Assembly: GCF_902459465.1 (NCBI RefSeq)
Contig: NC_047068.1
Coordinates: forward strand, 8,990,001 to 9,054,000
Length of the DNA stretch: 64,000 nucleotides
DNA from: Asterias rubens
Lineage: Eukaryota > Echinodermata > Asteroidea > Forcipulatida > Asteriidae
Direction: 5' to 3'
The position numbers and the translations under genes were made by a program. The notes below the pieces were generated by a model. It was given only the letters and a program-made list of their open reading frames with translations. It made no database searches and was not told the DNA's origin. Each line of letters starts with the position of its first letter. Position 1 is the first letter of the stretch. This document shows positions 32,731 to 43,346 of the stretch, piece by piece.

Positions 32731-33499
32731 TCAAAGGTTAAAGTAGACACAACCCTCGACGTCATGGGAATCGGTCTGATCATTCTCAAGACGAGTGACG
32801 TCATTGAGCTGACATTTCTTCTCTTTCTCGCTTCTCTGCCAAACATTAAAGGAGCGGCATCGAGGATCTGATGTACACGCCCAGCCACAAGCAACCACAC
32901 CCTCTACGGCCAGGTTGTCGATGACGTGTTTGATGGGGCAGTATTGAGAGACACGCCCATTGTGATCAATCTGGGTGTGGTAAACTGGCACGGTAGGGAC
33001 CGGCATTTCACATACGGCTTCTTTAGTAAATGTGGTATCGACATTGCAACTTACGTCATCAGACCAAGCTCCACCGTTGTATATAGTCATTCGGGGTCAG
33101 TTCAACCCTGCGTCGCTGTGAGGATGGTTCGGATACCAGTTGGTAAATTTTGCAGGCTGACCTCCACACAGCCAAACTCCTTCTTGAGCAGCATCTGTGC
33201 AGCCGATCCACATACCAACGCTCCCTTTCACTGCCCACTCGAAGATGAAGTCGTTTTCTTCTCTTGAATCAGGCACTATGATGTTGCTCCCTGGGCGCTT
33301 GCACGCCGCCTCGGCTTGCATCCAGTTCATATTATTCTCAGTGAGTAAGATGTAGCAAGACTGACGCCATTTTACCCAGCCAGAACAAGGACAAGAGGAG
33401 AGGACAAGAGGAGAGGACGATAACAATGCTTTGTATTGTCATCAATATCAAGAGATGAAACAGAGTGGTATTCATTCTTTGATAAAATAAAAACACCAT
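32731..33499 (-). pseudogene. C-type lectin-PAN gene with frameshift and nonsense mutation
   Basis: Two lesions break an otherwise full-length copy. First, about 18 bp replace 2 bp (33384-33401), partly a tandem copy of GGACAAGAGGAGA, shifting the frame by +1 right after the signal peptide. Second, an in-frame TGA at 33092-33094 replaces the NCARM cysteine codon in the CTLD. Everything after it, including WSDDVSC and the six-cysteine PAN domain, stays open to the normal stop at 32731. The copy is mosaic: the C-terminus matches the genes at 18854-26791 and the middle matches the gene at 13191. The original start would be the ATG at 33499. Confidence 0.85.
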
Positions 33500-33988
33500 C
33501 TTGCTGCACAGCAAAACACAGTGTCTTACCTCGTCTTTATCAACACATGGGTTACCACATAATGCAGATGTACTATTAGCCTCGCCAAAACAACGTGCTC
33601 GTTATCAAAGGATAGTATGCAAAATGAACTGAGTGTTCTGTGGCCGTCGTCACAATTGACAATTTCGGAATTGGTTTGTAATTAGCAAACAATTGCAAAT
33701 TTACCCTTTATTCAGTATCTTAGCCAGCAGTCAAACGGTAGCAATTTCAAAGGCCAAAGTGTTTTTTGTAATTACAAACAATTGCAAATTACGCAAATTA
33801 AGCATACAGATTGTAGCTATTGTTCAATATTTGTTTCCTGGTGACGCATGTGTATAGCTAACAGTCAAACGGTAGTAAAAGCAAAGGGCATGGGAATACC
33901 ACAACAACAACGAGGGAGTTTGAAAACCCATGCGATATGTCACCATTAAAGGGCACTGTCGTTGAAAACAACGTATAGTGTGCGACCA

Positions 33989-34230
33989 GGGCCCAATTTC
34001 ATAAAGCTGCTAAGCACACAAATTTTCTTAGCATGAATTTCTTTCCTTGATACAGACAGGATTACCAACAAAAATTCAATTGATTGTATATTTCTTGTTA
34101 CTGGTATTAAGCTGTTGTTTGCTTATCCTGAAAATCATGTGGAAATTTGATTGCTAATCCCGTTTTTAAAAGGAAGACATTTCATGCAAAGCATTTTTTT
34201 TGTGCTTAGCAGCTCTATGAAATTGGGCCC
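33989..34230. repeat. Foldback element, GGGCCCAATTTCAT family, copy 1
   Basis: Ends are GGGCCCAATTTCATAAAGCT and the complementary AGCTCTATGAAATTGGGCCC. Related copies are at 34373-34623 and 59673-59869, with a degenerate one near 36740-36922. Confidence 0.7.
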
Positions 34231-34372
34231 AGATGGTTTCTTAAATATTCATATAACTTAATTGTGAGACGACTATAATCATCCTTATACTAGCAGCTAT
34301 GAAACTAGCCTGTATATCTGACGTCACACTTCGAGGCTCGTGAAGAAATTAACGCCAGAGACCGTCCATCCA

Positions 34373-34623
34373 GGGCCCAATTTCATGTCTCTGCTTACCG
34401 TAAGCACAGAATCAGCGCTTACGGAAGCAGGGAATTCTGTGCTTACGGCAAGCCTATTTCACGGGTTAGCGGCAAATGTTGGCGTCTGCCCGTGCGTACT
34501 CCACGTTATATAGGCACTCTACGCTTACAAGACTAGCGCAGAAATTCGGCGCTTGCAAGTAAGCGGGGAATCGTGATCGTAAACGCAGATTTTGGCGGTA
34601 AGCAGAGCCATGGAATTGGGCCC
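34373..34623. repeat. Foldback element, GGGCCCAATTTCAT family, copy 2
   Basis: Ends GGGCCCAATTTCATG and CATGGAATTGGGCCC. Internal GCTTACGG-type blocks are repeated in both orientations. Confidence 0.7.
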
Positions 34624-34665
34624 AGGCTGCGTGTACATTCACCTTTGACCTACATTCATTTCACA

Positions 34666-34822
34666 TAGGGTGCGTTCGTTTAGCTTCCCTGGGTCGACCC
34701 CAGTGTGTGATAGGTTTTTTTTCCCCAGGACGAACGTGTGCTTATAATTAGCCACGTTCGTCCTGGAAAAAACCCTACCACACACCGGGGTCGACCCAGT
34801 GAAGCTAAACGAACACACCCAT
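34666..34822. repeat. Foldback element, GGGTGCGTTCG family, copy 1
   Basis: Arms GGGTGCGTTCGTTTAGCTTC and GAAGCTAAACGAACACACCC enclose GTCGACCC blocks and a short centre. Longer, more diverged copies are at 49656-49902 and 52034-52280, with a half copy near 50238-50403. Confidence 0.75.
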
Positions 34823-35783
34823 AGAGAAACCTTCTTCCTCCATGGAGATACGCAGTCAAATTCTACACAAACATGCAAGTACATGCACATGCACGTACTG
34901 GGTACATTACACACATACGTGGACACAGCTTGCAGACGACCAAAAGTAAGCTTTCCAGGTCTGTGTTTTGATTGGTCGTTCGAGGTGACTTCAGACCAAT
35001 CAAAACAAACCCAGCTACGGTAGCTTTTAGTCACTGCATTTATCCATTGGTATCATTGTATCCAATGGAATCACTTGATCTGAGTAGCGGGTACTTAATC
35101 CTTGCGGATAAAGACAGGGGCCCAGTCTGTCTACTATAAAACTTACGATAACAAAATTTGGGCTAAAAGACATTTATTCAAAAGGGGGCAATAGGGGAAC
35201 TGGAAATCTATGATTATGTAGGTTTCTCCAGAAATTAAGGTAATTTAAATTCATAGAATCATAGTAAAACTGTATCTTGGGGATATAGTTATAAACCAAG
35301 TTAGCTTGCGGTGAGTGGAATTGTTGATGTTGTGTTTTTTGGGGCTCCCATTAATATTGCTTAAGTGTGTGACCAAAACAAAATCCCATAGTTTATTGGA
35401 CATAGATATTCAAATTCACCAGACTCGCAGGCTCGTTAATTTTCCTATTAACGTCAGAAACCCTGAAATAGCAAACGCCAATGTAGAATGAGGGCATTTA
35501 AGACCACCGCTCAATATCACATGATGAAGATGACACTGCCTAAATCGATATGAGGAATATTAGTTTAAGAATAACTATCTGTTGATTGATTTTACACGAC
35601 CTTCCTTGTATAAGTGAATCAAAGAAACCTCCAAATTTGATAATTTGGATAATTGCAATAAAACATAGATCAATATTGTCATAAATGCTCAGAGTAGACA
35701 CGAAGCTCTTCCGAAGCAGAACAAAAACACTGGCAGGTCGACAGTATATGGAACCTTTTTAGGTTGTTAGCGAGAGAATAGTG

Positions 35784-36497
35784 ATGTTTCTTCGAAGCTT
35801 GAATATCATTCTGTTTCATCTCTTGATATTGATGACAATCGTCCTCTCCTCTTGCCCAACTGGCTGGGTAAAATGGCGTCAGTCTTGCTACATCTTACTC
35901 CCTGATAAGATGAACTGGATGCAAGCTGAGGCGGCATGCAAGCGACCAGGGAGCAACCTCATAGTGCCTGACTCAAGGGAAGAAAACGACTTCATCTTCA
36001 ATTGGTTAGCAACAGAAAATACAGGTTTGTGGATCGGCTGCACAGATGCTGCTCAAGAGGGAGTATGGTTGTGTGGAGGTCAGCCTGCAAGATTTACCGA
36101 CTGGAAAACAGACTTCCCGTTGGAAGACTCACGTTATAACTGTGCCCGAATGATGAAAAATGGACCTTGGTCTGATAACTTAAAATGCAATGGCACCGCA
36201 ACTAAAGCAGTCGTATGTGAGATGCCGGCCCCTTCCATGCCAGTTTACCACACCCTGCTAGGTCCCGATGGGCGTGTCTCTCAATACTGCCTCCTCCATC
36301 ACGTCATCGACAACCTGGCCGTAGAGGGTGTGATTGCTTGTGGCTGGGCGTGTACATCAGATCCTCGATGCCGCTCCTTTAATGTTTGGCAGAGCAGCAT
36401 GAAAGAGAAGAAATGTCAGCTCAATGACGTCACTCGTCTTGATAATGATCAGACCGATTCCCATGACATCGAAGGTTGTGTTTACTTTGAACTTTGA
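35784..36497 (+). CDS. Secreted C-type lectin-PAN protein (first plus-strand copy)
   Basis: A 237-residue lectin. Its signal peptide (MFLRSLNIILFHLLILMTI) is shorter than in the other copies, lacking the MQSIV segment. It carries the second loop version, FTDWKTDFPLEDSRYNC then PWSDNLKCNGTATKAVVCEM, shared with the minus-strand gene at 22054. Six PAN cysteines are present (QYC, IACGWAC, PRC, KKC, EGC). An AATAAA lies at 36542, about 45 nt after the stop, suitably placed as a poly(A) signal. The frame extends one codon upstream as GTG; I use the ATG at 35784. Confidence 0.87.
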   Translation: MFLRSLNIILFHLLILMTIVLSSCPTGWVKWRQSCYILLPDKMNWMQAEAACKRPGSNLIVPDSREENDFIFNWLATENTGLWIGCTDAAQEGVWLCGGQPARFTDWKTDFPLEDSRYNCARMMKNGPWSDNLKCNGTATKAVVCEMPAPSMPVYHTLLGPDGRVSQYCLLHHVIDNLAVEGVIACGWACTSDPRCRSFNVWQSSMKEKKCQLNDVTRLDNDQTDSHDIEGCVYFEL

Positions 36498-37426
36498 GAC
36501 CGACATGAACCGACAGTTATGCGTTCGCTTGCGGGAATTCGAATAAATTTGATGGTTTAAAAGTAAATCCAGGCTAACCGAAGCGTAATGTGGATGTGAG
36601 AGACCTTATGAATCAACTTTATGAGAGAATAACACCTTCAAATGAAGGCCCCATCGGGTGAAATCCCTCCGGTCGATCATGCTCTCGATGAATCGGATCA
36701 GAAACTATTGGAGATAACTTTGAAGAAAAACAAATCAGGGTTTCATAAAGCTGTAGTAGAAAAACAGTTTGACACAGTTCTTTGCTCAGCATGAAAAGGG
36801 TGGGGCACCAGTTACAATGATGTAAATTATATAGAATGTTGGCTGGTAACCTGTTTTACTATAAGCAAGGTTTTCCTGTGCTTAGCAGGTTTTTGCTTAC
36901 AGGCTTAATGAAATTTGGCCCTGGAGTTTCAGAACAAAAGACATAAAGCTGCATGGCAGATTATTAACCAAATAGTCAAAGCATCAGAAGCCTCATGGCT
37001 GATATTATTCTAATTTCATTTAATTCCAGACTAGCCTCCGAGTAAGCCTTTTTGAGGTATGGTTGACACCATAGAAGTGAGCTGTTTGGTTTAGGTGTAT
37101 ACGTCATGCAACTATAACCCACACATAGTGTTATGTGTCTACCATACTTCGAAATGGTTTTATTAAAATACCTGAAATACCTGAAATACATCTATGGTAT
37201 ACCTCGAAATGGTTTTATTGAAATACCTGAATACATTTTTAGTTGTAATCTTAACTTTTTTCTTCATTGAAAAATGCCGAAGAACTAAATTGATTCTCGT
37301 GAAAGCATTTCATTTTTCATTCACTGACAATGGTTGTTGATATTAGAGATAGATCTTTCGTATTGTATGGGGATTTTACATGTCTAGAAAAACCAAGTAC
37401 GAGTCGCGTGTATTGGTTTTCTTTTT
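36498..37426. other. Lectin 3' flank and rearranged array DNA
   Basis: 36498-36730 resembles, in reverse, the 3' flanks of the minus-strand lectins (compare 18540-18800). 36740-36922 is a degenerate GGGCCC-family foldback. 37300-37426 is the reverse complement of lectin 5' flank such as 28790-28930. No gene is visible. Confidence 0.5.
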
Positions 37427-37528
37427 AACAAGAAAGAGAAGAAATGTCAACTCAATAACGTCACCTTTCTTGAGGACGATCACACCGACTTGAAGGATAT
37501 CGAGGGTTGTGTCTACTTTGAACTTTAA
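37427..37528 (+). pseudogene. 3' relic of a C-type lectin-PAN gene
   Basis: Thirty-four in-frame codons including the stop match the end of the PAN domain: KKEKKCQLNNVTFLEDDH through EGCVYFEL. The upstream neighbour is inverted lectin 5' flank, so a rearrangement joined the flank of one gene to the tail of another. The 3' flank that follows (37529-38160) is the same as behind the genes at 39497 and 41422, which places this relic as an extra unit of the plus-strand array. Confidence 0.8.
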
Positions 37529-37762
37529 TGGTGTCCGTTAGCGATTGCTGTGGCCAGATATGAGGTTGGTACCCGCTGTCGACTCGCTCAATGTTGGTGT
37601 ATTCGACGTTCTTGAGAAATAACATTGACAGTTAATTCATGATTGCTCAGCAAGTAGTCACTTATTCAGCTGAAACTTTCACTTGTGACTTTATTATCTC
37701 TTTGTTTGTTCTTCACCTACAAATTGCGTTGACAAACAAAACACTATATTGTTGTCGTAGCT

Positions 37763-38134
37763 TTAAAGGCACTGGACACTATTGGTAATTACTCAAAATC
37801 ATTTTTAGCATAACAACTTTCTTGGTATCAAGCACTGGAGGGCTGTTTATAGTTAGTATAAAACATTGTGAGAAACGGCTCCCTCTAAAGTAATTTTCCG
37901 CGAATTTGATTTCAAGACATAAGAATTAGATTTTGAGGTCCCCAAAATCAAGCATCTGAAAGCACACAACTTTGTGTGAGAATGGTGTTTTTTCTTCCAC
38001 TATTATCTGGCAACTTCGACGACCAATTAAGTTTAAATTTTCACAGTTTTGGGTGTGTTATGCATATAATGTTGATATACACCAAGTAATCAGACTGGTC
38101 TTTGACAATTACCAATAGTGTCCAGTGTCTTTAA
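37763..38134. mobile_element. Foldback MITE, family A
   Basis: TTAA-bounded full copy: AGGCACTGGACACTATTGG to CCAATAGTGTCCAGTGTCTT. The copies behind the genes at 39497 and 41422 occupy the same flank position. Confidence 0.8.
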
Positions 38135-38216
38135 GTAGAAAGTACATTAATGTTAACCAGTTATAGCTGGTTAATACGCTTTCCATTGCGAAAATAATGT
38201 TCATTTGTTTGACTCA

Positions 38217-38602
38217 TTAAAGACAGTGGACACTGTTGGTAATTGTCAAAGAATAGTCTTCACACTTGGTGTATCTCAACATATGCATAAAATAACAAAC
38301 CTGTGAAAATTTGAGCTCAATCGGTCGTCGAAGTTGCGAGATAATAATGAAATAAAAAACACCCTTGTCACACGAAGTTGTGTGCGTTCAGATGCTTGAT
38401 TTCGAAACCTCAAGTTCTAAACTTGAGGTCTCAAAATCAATTTCGTGGAAAATTACTTCTTTCTCGAAAACTATGTCACTTCAGAGGGAGCCGTTTCTCA
38501 CAATGTTTGTTACCATCAACCTCTCTCCATTACTCGTCACCAATTAAGGTTTTATGATGATAATTATTTTGAGTAATTACCAATAGTGTCCACTGCCTTT
38601 AA
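38217..38602. mobile_element. Foldback MITE, family A
   Basis: Second full TTAA-bounded copy, in the opposite orientation to the preceding one. Absent from the equivalent position of the next array unit. Confidence 0.8.
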
Positions 38603-38965
38603 AGCCATTACACTTTCGGAACAGAAACAAAAATAAAAGTTCACAGATTTAATAACTTACAGGGTTTACAGATGGTGAAAGACTTCTCTTGAAATATTAT
38701 TCCATGAAACACTTTACTTTTTGAGAAAACATTAAAACAATTATCAATTCTCGATATCGAGAGTTCCGTTTTTTATTATTAAACACATGTCATGACACGG
38801 CGAAACATGCGGAAACAAGCGTGGGTTTCCCGTTATTTTCTCCCGACTCCGATGACCGATTGAGCCTAGATTTTCACAGGTTTGTTATTTTATGTATAAG
38901 TTTTGATACACGATGTGTGGGCCTTTGGACAATACTGTTTACCGAAAGTGTCAAATGGCTTAAAA
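38603..38965. repeat. Foldback element, family D
   Basis: About 360 bp, bounded by AGCCATTACACTTTCGG and CCGAAAGTGTCAAATGGCTT, with an inner CTCGATATCGAG palindrome. A second copy is in intron 2 of the sulfotransferase gene (52915-53265). Its terminal TTTAAAG resembles family A ends. Confidence 0.65.
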
Positions 38966-39496
38966 AAGTGTACAGTACCCCAGCAAGTATTAAAGGGATG
39001 TTATTGGCCCAATGACCAGGGTACTTATGTAAAGCACATTGATACGGTTATTGTGAAAATTAGAATTTGTAATTATTATTGTTATTATTCTCAAGTTAAG
39101 GTATGAATCGACAAGTGGCTTAGAAGAGTCTGACGTCACGCTGCAAATCATAATGGCAATATTAAAGCCGAATATTTATAAGTCACTGTCTTGATTTAAT
39201 TAAGCTATTAAAACCAGGAGTAGGTCCTTTATTGCTTGACAGTGGATCAATATTCCCAATTGTGCTGCTATTATCTTTGAATGCCTCTTCAAAATGTCAA
39301 ATATAAGAGGTTTGCGTTTGTCGCCATAAGGTAATTTACGAGTCAATAATAGTATTCTACCCATTTTATAAGTAAGACACTGAGATAGACGAACGTGACT
39401 ACAGGCCAGTTTTGAGTGTGGTAGCCTATTGTATTTTGATGTGAAGTCTCTGTCTGTGGTGAAAAAACTGCTTATTGAAGTGACGAGTGTAGCAAG

Positions 39497-40237
39497 ATGA
39501 TGTTATTTCTTAAAAGCATGAATACCATTCTGTTTCATCTCTTAATATTGATGATAATTCAAAGCATTGTCATCGTCCTCTCCTCTTGTCCATCTGGCTG
39601 GGTAAAATGGCGTCAGTCTTGTTACATCTTACTCCCTGAGAAGATGAACTGGATGCAAGCCGAGACGGCATGCAAGCGACTAAGGAGCAACCTCATAGTG
39701 CCTGATTCAAGAGAAGAAAGCCACTTCATCTACGAGTGGGCAGTGAATGGGAAGGGAGGTCTATGGATCGGCTGCACAGATGCTGCTCAAGAAGGAGTTT
39801 GGCTGTGTGGGGGTCAGCCTGCAAGATTCACCAACTGGAAAGACGACAGCCCAAGAAACGACACGAACTTGAACTGTCCACGAATGACAGTTCAAGCATC
39901 TGGAGTTTGGTCTGACAACATAAGTTGCAAGAATGGCGCCCCTAAATTTGCTGCATGTGAGATGCCAGCCCCTACCGTGCCAATCTACCACACCCTGCTA
40001 GGTCCCGATGGGCGTGTCTCTCAATACTGCCCCCTCAATCACGTCATCGACAACCTGGCCGTAGAGGGTGTGATTGCTTGTGGCTGGGCGTGTACATCAG
40101 ATCCTCGTTGCCGCTCCTTTAATGTTTGGCAGAGCAGCGAGAAAGAGAAGAAATGTCAACTCAACAACGTCACATTTCTTGAGGACGATCACACCGACTT
40201 GAAGAACATTGAGTGTTGTGTCTACTTTGAACCTTAA
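39497..40237 (+). CDS. Secreted C-type lectin-PAN protein (tandem copy 1)
   Basis: A 246-residue lectin with the third loop version (FTNWKDDSPRNDTNLNC, then VWSDNISCKNGAPKFAACEM). It differs from the next copy by only a few residues, mostly N-terminal: MIIQSIVIV for MTIQSIAIV, CPSGW for CPTGW, and TACKRLRS for AACKRPGS. The PAN domain has an extra cysteine next to the sixth one (IECCVYFEP where most copies have IEGCVYFEL). NCARM reads NCPRM. The ATG at 39497 is preceded by flank shared with the two following copies. Confidence 0.87.
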   Translation: MMLFLKSMNTILFHLLILMIIQSIVIVLSSCPSGWVKWRQSCYILLPEKMNWMQAETACKRLRSNLIVPDSREESHFIYEWAVNGKGGLWIGCTDAAQEGVWLCGGQPARFTNWKDDSPRNDTNLNCPRMTVQASGVWSDNISCKNGAPKFAACEMPAPTVPIYHTLLGPDGRVSQYCPLNHVIDNLAVEGVIACGWACTSDPRCRSFNVWQSSEKEKKCQLNNVTFLEDDHTDLKNIECCVYFEP

Positions 40238-40423
40238 AGGAGTCCGTTCTCGATTGAATTCGAGCTTCTTGTGAAAACACTTTGACAGTTATTTCCTGAT
40301 TTATCAGCAAGTAGTTACGTGTGCAGCTGAAACTTTCACTTGTGACTCTATCATCTATTTTCGTATTGTAACTTAAATTACAAATTGCGTGGACAACAAA
40401 ACCACTGTATTGTTGTCGTAGCT

Positions 40424-40784
40424 TTAAAGGCACTGGACACTATTGGTATTTACTCAAAATAATTTTTAACATAAAAACTTTCCTGGTATCAACAAGCATT
40501 GAGCTGTGTATAGTTTAAAACATTGTGAGAAACGGCTCCCTTTGAAGTAATTTTCTGCGAATTTGATATCAAGACATCAGAGTTAGATTTTGAGGTCCCG
40601 AAATATCAAGCATCTGAAAGTACACAACTTTGTGTGAGAAGGGTGTTTTATGTTCCAGTATTGTCTCGCAACTTCGACGACCAAGTAAGTTTAAATTTGC
40701 ACAGTTTTTTTGTTATGCATGTTGAGATACACCAAGTGATAAGACTGGTCTTTGACAATTACCAATAGTGTCCAGTGCCTTTAA
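40424..40784. mobile_element. Foldback MITE, family A
   Basis: Full TTAA-bounded copy behind the first tandem lectin; its duplicate is at 42349-42709. Confidence 0.8.
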
Positions 40785-41421
40785 GTAGAGAGTACATTAA
40801 TGTTAACCAGTAATAGCTGGTCAATACGCTTTCAGTTGCTAAAATAATGTTCATGACTTGTTTTACTCATTAAAAAACACACCAAAAACCCAAAAAACTG
40901 TACGGTTACTCAACAAGTATTAAAGGGATGTTATTGGCCAAATCACCAGGGTACTAATGTAAAGCACACTGATACGATGATTGTGAAATGTTCTGTATAA
41001 GAATTTGTTATTATTACTGTTGTTATTGTTCTCAAGTTAAGGTATGAAACGACCTGTGCTGATAGTCTGACGTCACACTGCCAATCATCATGGCAATATT
41101 GAGGCCGAATTTATAAGTCACTGTCTTGATTTAGGCTTCCCAGTAGGTCCTTTTACTGCTTGACAATGGACCAATAATCCTTATTGTTCTGCTATTATCT
41201 TTGAATGCCTCTTCAAAATGTCAAATATAAGAGGTTTGCGTTTGTCGCCATTAGGTAATTTACGAGTCAATAATAGTATTCTACCCATTTTATAAATAAG
41301 ACACCGAGATAGACGAACGTGACTACAGGCCAGTTTTTAGTGTGGTAGCATATTGTATTTTGATGTGAAGTCTCTTGTCTGTGGTGAAAAAACTGCTTAT
41401 TGAAGTGACGAGTGCAGCAAG

Positions 41422-42162
41422 ATGATGTTATTTCTTAAAAGCATGAATACCATTCTGTTTCATCTCTTGATATTGATGACAATTCAAAGCATTGCTATCG
41501 TCCTCTCCTCTTGTCCAACTGGCTGGGTAAAATGGCGTCAGTCTTGCTACATCTTACTCCCTGAGAAGATGAACTGGATGCAAGCCGAGGCGGCATGCAA
41601 GCGACCAGGGAGCAACCTCATAGTGCCTGATTCAAGAGAAGAAAGCCACTTCATCTACGAGTGGGCAGTGAATGGGAAGGGAGGTCTATGGATCGGCTGC
41701 ACAGATGCTGCTCAAGAAGGAGTTTGGCTGTGTGGGGGTCAGCCTGCAAGATTCACCAACTGGAAAGACGACAGCCCAAGAAACGACACGAACTTGAACT
41801 GTCCACGAATGACAGTTCAAGCATCTGGAGTTTGGTCTGACAACATAAGTTGCAAGAATGGCGCCCCTAAATTTGCTGCATGTGAGATGCCAGCCCCTAC
41901 CGTGCCAATCTACCACACCCTGCTAGGTCCCGATGGGCGTGTCTCTCAATACTGCCCCCTCAATCACGTCATCGACAACCTGGCCGTAGAGGGTGTGATT
42001 GCTTGTGGCTGGGCGTGTACATCAGATCCTCGTTGCCGCTCCTTTAATGTTTGGCAGAGCAGCGAGAAAGAGAAGAAATGTCACCTCAACAACGTCACAT
42101 TTCTTGAGGACGATCACACCGACTTGAAGAACATTGAGTGTTGTGTCTACTTTGAACCTTAA
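41422..42162 (+). CDS. Secreted C-type lectin-PAN protein (tandem copy 2)
   Basis: 246 residues. The loop region, linker and PAN domain match tandem copy 1, including NCPRM and IECCVYFEP; a single C-terminal difference is CHLNNV for CQLNNV. The N-terminal half (MTIQSIAIV, CPTGW, AEAACKRPGS) matches tandem copy 3. It is therefore mosaic between its two neighbours. All structural cysteines are present. Confidence 0.87.
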   Translation: MMLFLKSMNTILFHLLILMTIQSIAIVLSSCPTGWVKWRQSCYILLPEKMNWMQAEAACKRPGSNLIVPDSREESHFIYEWAVNGKGGLWIGCTDAAQEGVWLCGGQPARFTNWKDDSPRNDTNLNCPRMTVQASGVWSDNISCKNGAPKFAACEMPAPTVPIYHTLLGPDGRVSQYCPLNHVIDNLAVEGVIACGWACTSDPRCRSFNVWQSSEKEKKCHLNNVTFLEDDHTDLKNIECCVYFEP

Positions 42163-42348
42163 AGGAGTCCGTTCTCGATTGAATTCGAGCTTCTTGTGAA
42201 AACACTTTGACAGTTATTTCCTGATTTATCAGCAAGTAGTTACGTGTGCAGCTGAAACTTTCACTTGTGACTCTATCATCTATTTTCGTATTGTAACTTA
42301 AATTACAAATTGCGTGGACAACAAAACCACTGTATTGTTGTCGTAGCT

Positions 42349-42709
42349 TTAAAGGCACTGGACACTATTGGTATTTACTCAAAATAATTTTTAACATAAA
42401 AACTTTCCTGGTATCAACAAGCATTGAGCTGTGTATAGTTTAAAACATTGTGAGAAACGGCTCCCTTTGAAGTAATTTTCTGCGAATTTGATATCAAGAC
42501 ATCAGAGTTAGATTTTGAGGTCCCGAAATATCAAGCATCTGAAAGTACACAACTTTGTGTGAGAAGGGTGTTTTATGTTCCAGTATTGTCTCGCAACTTC
42601 GACGACCAAGTAAGTTTAAATTTGCACAGTTTTTTTGTTATGCATGTTGAGATACACCAAGTGATAAGACTGGTCTTTGACAATTACCAATAGTGTCCAG
42701 AGCCTTTAA
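42349..42709. mobile_element. Foldback MITE, family A
   Basis: Duplicate of 40424-40784, carried along by the 1,925-bp tandem duplication. Confidence 0.8.
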
Positions 42710-43346
42710 GTAGAGAGTACATTAATGTTAACCAGTAATAGCTGGTCAATACGCTTTCAGTTGCTAAAATAATGTTCATGACTTGTTTTACTCATTAAAA
42801 AACACACCAAAAACCCAAAAAACTGTACGGTTACTCAACAAGTATTAAAGGGATGTTATTGGCCCAATCACCAGGGTACTAATGTAAAGCACATTGATAC
42901 GATGATTGTGAAATGTTCTGTATAAGAATTTGTTATTATTACTGTTATTATTGTTCTCAAGTTAAGGTATGAAACGACCTGTGCTGATAGTCTGACGTCA
43001 CACTGCCAATCATCATGGCAATATTGAGGCCGAATTTATAAGTCACTGTCTTGATTTAGGCTTCCCAGTAGGTCCTTTTACTGCTTGACAATGGACCAAT
43101 AATCCTTATTGTTCTGCTATTATCTTTGAATGCCTCTTCAAAATGTCAAATATAAGAGGTTTGCGTTTGTCGCCATTAGGTAATTTACGAGTCAATAATA
43201 GTATTCTACCCATTTTATAAATAAGACACCGAGATAGACGAACGTGACTACAGGCCAGTTTTTAGTGTGGTAGCATATTGTATTTTGATGTGAAGTCTCT
43301 TGTCTGTGGTGAAAAAACTGCTTATTGAAGTGACGAGTGCAGCAAG

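Larger units (their letters stand above)
33500..35783. other. Spacer between divergent halves of the lectin array
   Basis: This 2.3-kb region separates the minus-strand from the plus-strand lectins. It holds two diverged tandem copies of an AATTGCAAATTA-containing sequence (33680-33900) and the three foldbacks listed below. No gene is seen. The open frames at 34639-35034 are shadows of a foldback and its flank. Promoters for the genes at 32731 (minus) and 35784 (plus) should lie at its two ends. Confidence 0.5.
38970..40899. repeat. Tandem array unit 1 of about 1.93 kb
   Basis: It starts at the block containing CAAGTATTAAAGGGATGTTA and carries the lectin at 39497 and its family A MITE. Unit 2 spans 40900-42824 and unit 3 starts at 42825. 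Gene starts are spaced by exactly 1,925 bp both times. Upstream of about 39200, unit 1 is more diverged from the other two. Confidence 0.85.
40900..42824. repeat. Tandem array unit 2, 1,925 bp
   Basis: Nearly identical to unit 3 upstream of the gene and to unit 1 from the middle of the gene through the 3' flank. Confidence 0.85.

Noticed and set aside
34639-35034. 131-codon minus-strand frame
   Set aside because: It crosses a foldback whose palindromic arms appear twice in the translation.
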